In this document: one piece after another, positions 30,429 through 34,732 of the stretch
Layout: every line of letters starts with the position of its first letter
How positions within the stretch are numbered: position 1 is the stretch's first letter
IMG/VR virus record: IMGVR_UViG_3300049489_000634
Coordinates: 1 to 34,732 of that record
Strand: one strand, 5' to 3'
Source of the DNA: a virus
DNA length: 34,732 nt
Translations under genes and position numbers: made by a program
Notes under the pieces: model-generated
Told to the model about the DNA's origin: nothing
What the model saw: only the letters and a program-made list of their open reading frames with translations
Databases searched by the model: none

Positions 30429-30966
30429 CCAAACCACATCAAGTCGCTTGTCTAGGGTTTACCCCGATTTATCTGTGCGAGTTATTCGAACGTGTGTTGA
30501 TGTTGAAAGAATAACTGGGCTTAAACCGCGCATCTCTTGTGGTCTAAGGTCTTTTGAAGAGCAAGAAAAATTATTTTCACAGGGGCGAGACAAGTTCGGA
30601 AATATCGTTGATAGATCAAAGATTGTTACTAATTCTAGGCCGGGCGAGAGCATCCATCACTATGGTTTGGCTGTTGATTTTTGTTTTCATGGTCCCGATC
30701 CATTCTTGGTTAATTTAAAAAACGGGGAAGATGTTTGGAATGACCTAGGAAGAATAGGTAAAGCGCATGGATTGGTTTGGGGTGGGGATTTCAGACTATT
30801 TAAAGATCGCCCACACCTTGAATTAACTTATGGCTTAACGCTCCAAGAGATTCGTCGATTGTATGAATCAAACGGGTTATCTGCTGTGTGGGGAATGTGC
30901 GACGATATTAGAAGGGTGCCACGTGGTTCTGAGTGGTTTGATAGGTTAAATGCCTCTTTGTCGTGA
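30403..30966 (+). CDS. M15-family peptidoglycan endopeptidase (endolysin)
   Basis: A 187-residue protein from ATG 30403. The metal-site motif S83-I-H85-H-Y-G88-L-A90-V-D92 and the late W126-G-G-D129...R136-P-H138-L-E140 match the M15/VanY endolysins (CwlK, Ply500 type), which cut between L-alanine and D-glutamate or meso-DAP linked peptides. G47-L-R49-S-F-E-E-Q supplies the usual N-terminal block. There is no signal peptide, so a holin must release it. It lies among small membrane protein genes and overlaps the next by 17 bases. All catalytic residues are present. Confidence 0.85.
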   Translation: MTEQTVAIDQTTSSRLSRVYPDLSVRVIRTCVDVERITGLKPRISCGLRSFEEQEKLFSQGRDKFGNIVDRSKIVTNSRPGESIHHYGLAVDFCFHGPDPFLVNLKNGEDVWNDLGRIGKAHGLVWGGDFRLFKDRPHLELTYGLTLQEIRRLYESNGLSAVWGMCDDIRRVPRGSEWFDRLNASLS

Positions 30967-31132
30967 GGCCGTAAGCCCGGTTTATATTGGTTCACTTTTA
31001 GTAATTCTCATCCTAGAATATTGGCTAGGTAAAACCCGACGACTTAAAGCAGCATCAAGCATTGAATTAATTTTATTAATCGCGCTCGCTGTTTTTTCTG
31101 TCGTCAAAATATTCAGGAGAAAAAATCAATGA
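30950..31132 (+). CDS. Holin candidate
   Basis: A 60-residue protein with two hydrophobic spans, YIGSLLVILILEYWLG (about 12-27) and SIELILLIALAVFSVVKIF (about 37-55), joined by a short basic loop (KTRRLKAASS) and ending in basic RRKNQ. Two spans, small size and overlap with the endolysin gene are typical of class II holins. It would form holes in the inner membrane at the programmed time of lysis. Confidence 0.65.
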   Translation: MPLCREAVSPVYIGSLLVILILEYWLGKTRRLKAASSIELILLIALAVFSVVKIFRRKNQ

Positions 31133-31455
31133 TCGGAATTCAAGAAACAAAAGAACTTTTAAAATTAGTAATCGGCGCAGGAAACGCAGCAAGCAAAATC
31201 GCTGCTGATGGAAAGGTTGATGTTGCTGACCTTCCTTATTTAATGGCGTTATTTCCCTTGGTTGGTCCGGGATTAGAAAAGATTGATCAGGTCCCTGCTG
31301 AGTTAAAGGATTTAGATTCTGCAGAAGGCGCAGAGCTTATTACTCAAATGGCGACAGAGTTAATGCTTGATAATGTTAAAACAAAAGAAATCGTCATGGC
31401 TGCAATGAAAACTGCAATGGCTATGTATGAACTCATTAAAGCTGTTAAGGCTTAG
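31129..31455 (+). CDS. Small helical protein of the lysis region
   Basis: A 108-residue acidic helical protein (MIGIQETKELLKLVIGAGNA...). Gene starts inside the holin stop (ATGA). DVADLPYLMALFPLVGPGLEKID is moderately hydrophobic but broken by Asp, Pro and Gly, so a membrane span is doubtful. No motif recognised. Possibly a lysis regulator or unrelated virion factor. Confidence 0.45.
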   Translation: MIGIQETKELLKLVIGAGNAASKIAADGKVDVADLPYLMALFPLVGPGLEKIDQVPAELKDLDSAEGAELITQMATELMLDNVKTKEIVMAAMKTAMAMYELIKAVKA

Positions 31456-31987
31456 TCTGATTTTGCTTATTACTGGGTGCAGGGGCTCGGCGTATATCGC
31501 TGACCCCTCGATCCAAGCTGTAGAAGCTGGGGATTACACGCTTGCTATTTCTGGGTGTTCGAATGTTCCGGGTGGGGGCATGGATATTTGCAGGGTGAAG
31601 GAGGGTGCTGATGTTGATAGCGTTTGGCGTCTTATTGTGCCTGTTGATAAACGTGTTTTTCTTGGTGGGGAGCTTACCGTTTACTTTAAAGATGTTTCAA
31701 AAACCTATGCGATCACTTCGCCGCTTATTGAGATTCCGTGGAAAGATTTTCTTGGAGCGACGAAATGGGAAAGATCGCACGACGGCCAAGCGCTCGCGCT
31801 CGCACAAATTAGATACAAAAACCAAGAGGGTATTGAAGAAATATGGAAAGCGAGAGGGTTAGCTATTATCGTTGTAACCAAGCCCGGATACGATCCGCTT
31901 CCACTAGATTCTGGGTTTGTTCAATGGGGGTCTACGTGTAAAATTCAATATTCTTCACAGGGCCGAGGGGTGGTTAGTTGTAAATGA
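31427..31987 (+). CDS. Lipoprotein of the lysis region
   Basis: A 186-residue protein overlapping the previous gene by 29 bases. The start MNSLKLLRLSLILLITGC is a classical lipoprotein signal with lipobox I-T-G-C18. The mature domain (about 165 residues) is beta-rich, with C44, C55, C174 and C185 that could form disulphides. It may be anchored in the outer or inner membrane. It could be a lysis component, or a lysogenic or superinfection envelope protein; neither is shown. It ends overlapping the next gene by four bases. Confidence 0.6.
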   Translation: MNSLKLLRLSLILLITGCRGSAYIADPSIQAVEAGDYTLAISGCSNVPGGGMDICRVKEGADVDSVWRLIVPVDKRVFLGGELTVYFKDVSKTYAITSPLIEIPWKDFLGATKWERSHDGQALALAQIRYKNQEGIEEIWKARGLAIIVVTKPGYDPLPLDSGFVQWGSTCKIQYSSQGRGVVSCK

Positions 31988-32181
31988 TTCTTAAGATTGT
32001 CAGTTCCTTGGCTGGGATATTTTGTGCTTATTATGTTTCTAAAAATTTAAGGATGTGGATTCAAGCTTGGAGAAACTTTCAGCGTGTTTCAGAAGAATCT
32101 AAAATCAAGCGCGATCAAGAGCGGCAAACCGACGTAAACCAAAACGAGCACGATAAGCTCAAAAATATAGAAGGCCGATGA
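31984..32181 (+). CDS. Small membrane-anchored charged protein
   Basis: A 65-residue protein with one N-terminal membrane span (ILKIVSSLAGIFCAYYV) and a long, highly charged helical tail (FQRVSEESKIKRDQERQTDV). The layout again resembles an inner spanin. If the preceding lipoprotein is its outer partner, this could be the true spanin pair of the phage. No cysteine or enzyme motif in the tail. Confidence 0.5.
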   Translation: MILKIVSSLAGIFCAYYVSKNLRMWIQAWRNFQRVSEESKIKRDQERQTDVNQNEHDKLKNIEGR

Positions 32182-32192
32182 TCGCCATTTCA

Positions 32193-32220
32193 TTGACATT
32201 TATTATACTGAATATTCAGT
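32193..32220 (+). promoter_or_regulatory. Promoter-like element with 14-base palindrome
   Basis: In the 75-base gap 32182-32256, a perfect TTGACA (32193-32198) is followed by TATACT (32204-32209) and the perfect palindrome ACTGAATATTCAGT (32207-32220). The spacing of TTGACA to TATACT is too short for one promoter, so they may belong to different start points. The palindrome is a good dimeric repressor site. Regulation of the 32257 gene is inferred. Confidence 0.4.
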
Positions 32221-32256
32221 TTACAAATTGCAATTCGTGCATTAAATAGCTGCGTC

Positions 32257-32541
32257 ATGGATTTAACGCTAAGCCCCGAAGGACGCAGAGAGATGGAAAA
32301 TTGTACAAATTTAATAATGGATGCAGAAGATTGTATTCGCAAAATGCGCATAAAAAAGCCCGTTATTTATCGCAACTTGTCATGGAGAGAAGATGGGTCT
32401 GGTAACTTCTGGCGTGTGTATGTTGGTCGCTACCCAATATTAGCGATGCCACATAATGAGCGCATTTCTCATGTAACTCAGTTATCGGGTCTAATTAGGG
32501 CTGCAATGGCCTCTAGGGCGCACACAAATGCGCTACAATGA
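32257..32541 (+). CDS. Small unidentified protein
   Basis: A 94-residue protein. Helical start (LSPEGRREMENCTNLIMDAED), then an aromatic, beta-like middle (YRNLSWREDGSGNFWRVYVG) and a helical end (SGLIRAAMASRAHTN). No recognised motif. Downstream of a candidate promoter/operator, so it may begin its own transcription unit with the next two small genes. Confidence 0.5.
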   Translation: MDLTLSPEGRREMENCTNLIMDAEDCIRKMRIKKPVIYRNLSWREDGSGNFWRVYVGRYPILAMPHNERISHVTQLSGLIRAAMASRAHTNALQ

Positions 32542-32556
32542 ACGAACGGGGTAATT

Positions 32557-32814
32557 ATGGAACTTTGTAGTTATTGCTTGGGTGAGGCTGTTTTAAGCTA
32601 TTATGACGACGATCTCGGGGTTACTACAGATGAACCGTGCCCTCATTGCATGGGCTTTGCTTGGACTAAAAGACGCGTTTTAGATTTGATTGATCCAAAG
32701 CAAATTAGCCGCCCAAAATATTCAGGACCGTCTATTGAAGATGTAATCAAAAAAGAAATCGCGTTTTTAATTGCGTACAAAGCGCGACTTGCTGCGAAAC
32801 AACAAAAAGAATAA
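32557..32814 (+). CDS. Small zinc-ribbon protein
   Basis: An 85-residue protein with C4-x-x-C7-x-G and C28-P-H-C31-M-G, a DnaJ-like CxxCxG zinc site, followed by a basic helical tail (KKEIAFLIAYKARLAAKQQKE). A GGGG-TAATT leader is a weak ribosome binding site. Likely a small nucleic-acid or protein-binding factor. No exact family. Confidence 0.6.
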   Translation: MELCSYCLGEAVLSYYDDDLGVTTDEPCPHCMGFAWTKRRVLDLIDPKQISRPKYSGPSIEDVIKKEIAFLIAYKARLAAKQQKE

Positions 32815-32853
32815 ATCTTTACATTGCTGCGATTTGTTATCTAATTAATGTTG

Positions 32854-33003
32854 ATGAGTGATCACTGGGTTAAATGCCTGAGTTGCTTCATTGAATTTTT
32901 CATCGGACACGAACCAATAGAGCTTCAATGCCCATCTTGTTTGTCAACGCACGTTGTTGAGGTTGAGGTCGAGTGTCGGTGTGAAAAAAAACAGACCGCA
33001 TAG
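32854..33003 (+). CDS. Tiny zinc-ribbon protein
   Basis: Forty-nine residues, MSDHWVKCLSCFIEFFIG..., with C8-x-x-C11, C26-P-S-C29 and C41-R-C43. Two CxxC knuckles about 17 residues apart are the classic zinc ribbon. Its last codons (GAA AAA AAA CAG ACC GCA TAG) overlap the minus-strand terminator. No Shine-Dalgarno is visible before the ATG. It is short, but the cysteine spacing argues that it is real. Confidence 0.5.
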   Translation: MSDHWVKCLSCFIEFFIGHEPIELQCPSCLSTHVVEVEVECRCEKKQTA

Positions 33004-33024
33004 TTTTTAGGCCATGCGATCTGT
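32984..33024 (-). terminator. Rho-independent terminator for the SSB/ERF operon
   Basis: Stem 32991-33001 with 33014-33024 (11 positions, one C-A mismatch) and a 12-base loop. Read on the minus strand it is followed by a run of T (complement of the A-run 32984-32990). It lies 54 bases after the SSB stop. On the plus strand no T-run follows, so it acts on the minus strand. A further hairpin, CGCTAC-TCTC-GTAGCG (33036-33051), sits between it and the SSB gene. Confidence 0.8.
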
Positions 33025-33077
33025 CTAAGCTGTAACGCTACTCTCGTAGCGCGACTAATACTCTATTCTCTTTTAAA

Positions 33078-33422
33078 TTAAAAAGCATCTTCTGAGAGAC
33101 TTGTTTCGGTGTTATTTTGTGCGAGGTATATTTGACGACCATTAACGTTCATCGCAAGCCGTTCAACGCCGTCCTTGCCAGTATACCTTCTAGATGTAAG
33201 TTCTCCCATCACCACAACCGTTCGGTCTGCTGAAACATGATCAGCTGCGATCTGCGCTGTTTTTCCGAAAAGCGTAACTTCGAATGTTTCTACGTTTGAT
33301 TTTTCTTTCCATTTTTTTTCTACATCAATTATGAGCTTCCCGACAGCCAATCCCGATTGAGTGTAAGACAACTCTGGCTTATTTCTAGCGATACCGATTA
33401 GTGTGCAATCTGCTTTCATCAT
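33078..33422 (-). CDS. ssb: Single-stranded DNA-binding protein
   Basis: A 114-residue OB-fold protein. Typical blocks: C6-T-L-I-G-I-A-R-N-K-P-E-L, A-V-G-K-L-I-I-D-V, F-E-V-T-L-F-G-K-T-A-Q-I-A, V-V-V-M-G-E-L-T-S-R-R-Y, and a short acidic tail ending E-D-A-F that resembles the D-D-I-P-F protein-docking tip. It is shorter than bacterial SSB because the linker is minimal. The start overlaps the ERF gene stop (ATGATG), so coupling is likely. It would coat single strands for replication and ERF-driven annealing. Confidence 0.85.
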   Translation of the reverse strand: MMKADCTLIGIARNKPELSYTQSGLAVGKLIIDVEKKWKEKSNVETFEVTLFGKTAQIAADHVSADRTVVVMGELTSRRYTGKDGVERLAMNVNGRQIYLAQNNTETSLSEDAF

Positions 33423-34120
33423 AACTTGTCGTCTCCTGCTTCAAATGGTGTTTGAGTTAAAATTCTTACTGCGTCCATTGCTTGATTAAATGTGAACTTT
33501 TGAACTGTGTCTAAAAATATTTCTTGTTCTTTTGGTTGGAGCGCAGAAAATTTGCTTACTGCCCATCGCGCCTTTTGGTAGTTCTGTAAATCTTCTTTAA
33601 CCCACCCCATAGATTTTGCTGCTTCTAAAATTCTTTCAGACATTGGTTTTATTTTTTCAACAGGTTTTTGTTCTTGTTTTTGTTCTAACGGTTTAATTGA
33701 AACGGTTTCGTGTGCTATTTCGTCTGGGTCTTTTAAATCCTCAGTGGGAACAGCGAACACTTGCATAAGTGCATATTTGTGCGCAATCGCAAGGGCCTTA
33801 TTAAAACCCTTGTCGCCGGAATCCATCGCCTCGCCCGTAACAGTAGCGACGATAGACGACCCGTCGCTGGCTGCAAAAGTAAACTCAACTAACACAAATC
33901 TGTAATTTAAATCGCCGCCCTTTGCTGATTTTCTTGTTTCGCTTGAGTGCTGAATCACCTTTGGGATACTGAACACACCATACTTGGACATGAGTGGGCT
34001 AAGGGCGTTGTAAAAATCGTCTATGCTTCTGTATTTAAAATTTTGCGTTTGATTCGTTTTGGTTTTTCCAATCGCATCGACTTCTTTCATGATGGCAGAA
34101 ATAGCTTTGTAGATTTCCAT
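33419..34120 (-). CDS. erf: ERF-family single-strand annealing protein
   Basis: A 233-residue protein behind CAGGAG at 34130-34135. Residues about 1-130 form the ERF core: I3-Y-K-A-I-S-A-I-M-K-E-V-D, F-K-Y-R-S-I-D-D-F-Y-N-A-L-S-P-L, K-Y-G-V-F-S-I-P, and A-M-D-S-G-D-K-G-F-N-K-A-L-A-I-A-H-K-Y-A-L. Then a charged linker (about 145-165) and a small helical C-terminal domain. ERF rings anneal complementary strands during phage recombination, together with SSB. First gene of a minus-strand operon under the 34121-34328 control region. Confidence 0.85.
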   Translation of the reverse strand: MEIYKAISAIMKEVDAIGKTKTNQTQNFKYRSIDDFYNALSPLMSKYGVFSIPKVIQHSSETRKSAKGGDLNYRFVLVEFTFAASDGSSIVATVTGEAMDSGDKGFNKALAIAHKYALMQVFAVPTEDLKDPDEIAHETVSIKPLEQKQEQKPVEKIKPMSERILEAAKSMGWVKEDLQNYQKARWAVSKFSALQPKEQEIFLDTVQKFTFNQAMDAVRILTQTPFEAGDDKL

Positions 34121-34328
34121 TAATTACTCCTGTGCGCGTTCTACATATAATGACGCGAGATCGCAAATATTGAATTATTAACAGTGTTTAATAGTGTTTT
34201 AATTATATCGCATTTGAGCCCATGCTCGCGCACGTTGACTTTGACGGGTTAAAATAGTTGTTGCAATTCGTCGTAAACTGTCGTAAAGTGTATATATAGA
34301 CAGTAAACGAATACAGGAGACCTTACAA
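34121..34328. promoter_or_regulatory. Divergent control region of ERF and the right-hand operon
   Basis: A 208-base gap between divergent genes. Minus strand: a perfect TATAAT (34207-34202) with no good -35 box. Just downstream of it are tandem AGTGTTTAAT (34183) and AGTGTTTTAAT (34193), well placed for repression. Plus strand: TATATATA (34291-34298) as -10, preceded by two GTCGTAAA copies ten bases apart (34270, 34280), suggesting an activator or repressor site instead of a -35. A TTGACGGG at 34241 also occurs at 1353. Confidence 0.5.
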
Positions 34329-34532
34329 ATGAAATACACAGTTAGTTACGAGTTTTTTGGAACAACTTATTTAGCAAACTTTGATTGCTTGCAAAACGCA
34401 AAACTATACCTCTGCGCACTGCCAGAAGATTACAAAGCTGAAATCGTTGAAAACGGAGAGGGGTCGTTTGATGCGGAAACAGGATATTTTTCTGGTTTCA
34501 TCGAAACCGTGAAATATAATAGGAGTAGATAA
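34329..34532 (+). CDS. Small unidentified early-type protein
   Basis: A 67-residue protein with AGGAGA before its ATG. Beta-alpha-beta-like pattern: MKYTVSYEFFGTTYLANF, a helix (LQNAKLYLCALP), then strands (KAEIVENGEG, FSGFIETVKY). No known motif. First gene after the divergent promoter, typical of an early accessory gene. Confidence 0.5.
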   Translation: MKYTVSYEFFGTTYLANFDCLQNAKLYLCALPEDYKAEIVENGEGSFDAETGYFSGFIETVKYNRSR

Positions 34533-34533
34533 A

Positions 34534-34716
34534 ATGAAAAAGAAAAAAAACACGTTTTCAGTAACCGAAATCGAAGCGCTTTTGTCAGCAGTCTATACAC
34601 AAATAGAAACGATTAACGCTTTAGAGAAGCATAAAAGCGCGGAAATAAAGGAAGAGATAAAGTTGTTAAATAGGTTGGTAAAAAAATTATCCTCTTTACA
34701 GTGTAAAATTGTTTAG
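34534..34716 (+). CDS. Small basic helical protein
   Basis: A 60-residue protein with AGGAG before its ATG. It has a very basic start (MKKKKNTFS) and two amphipathic helices with leucine spacing, suggesting a helical hairpin or coiled coil. It follows the previous gene by one base. A GGAGA at 34727-34731 shows another gene begins beyond the window. Confidence 0.5.
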   Translation: MKKKKNTFSVTEIEALLSAVYTQIETINALEKHKSAEIKEEIKLLNRLVKKLSSLQCKIV

Positions 34717-34732
34717 TCGTTAAATTGGAGAA

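Noticed and set aside
33036-33051. CGCTAC-TCTC-GTAGCG hairpin as a second terminator
   Set aside because: Stable stem, but no T-run follows on either strand.

Overview
This window is a stretch of a tailed double-stranded DNA phage or prophage genome, moderately AT-rich by eye. The long non-contractile-tail layout points to a siphovirus: a terminase-portal-capsid block, tail tube, a G/GT-type tail chaperone pair with a lambda-like GGGAAAG frameshift site, and a tape measure, with no sheath or baseplate genes. The host is probably Gram-negative. The lysis end holds two lipobox proteins and small single-span membrane proteins that would fit an outer membrane, and ribosome binding sites are AGGAG-like. 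I cannot name the host from the sequence.

Layout. Positions 1-1285 (minus): four genes read leftward, one cut by the window edge, none recognised. 1286-1458: divergent control region. 1459-8115 (plus): replication and nucleic-acid block. It holds an initiator-like protein with a probable origin inside its own gene, a helicase-loader-like partner, small zinc proteins, an HNH nuclease, a metallophosphoesterase, a minus-strand homing-type HNH gene, two overlapping related Cys-rich genes, a frameshifted RusA resolvase, an aberrant tRNA gene, a ParB-like protein with a Mom-like DNA modification enzyme, and the small terminase. 8096-21343: packaging, head, neck and tail tube genes, with two strong terminators directly after the major capsid protein and after another structural protein. 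21347-30051: tape measure, distal tail, tail tip and a kelch-like fibre. 30036-32181: lysis region (two lipoproteins, small membrane proteins, M15 endolysin, holin candidate). 32257-33003: small genes, two with zinc-ribbon motifs. 33078-34120 (minus): SSB and ERF-family annealing protein, with a terminator behind them. 34121-34328: a second divergent control region. 34329-34716 (plus): two short genes at the start of another operon.

How it fits together. Almost all plus-strand genes overlap by 1-4 bases or sit a few bases apart, so they are probably translated as coupled polycistronic units. The initiator and loader would recruit a host or off-window helicase to the iterons inside the initiator gene. 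SSB and ERF on the other strand would supply recombination. The Mom-like enzyme would mark adenines in progeny DNA. No integrase, lysogeny repressor, DNA polymerase or helicase is visible here, so lifestyle cannot be decided.

The most interesting points are: the 10-base iterons plus polypyrimidine tract inside the initiator gene; the tandem C-x-C-x7-C...C-x-C-x-C-H genes; the RusA frameshift exactly at its last catalytic acidic site beside an odd tRNA; the ParB/Mom pair; the 11/15-residue proline periodicity in the tape measure; and structural domains re-used in several virion proteins.
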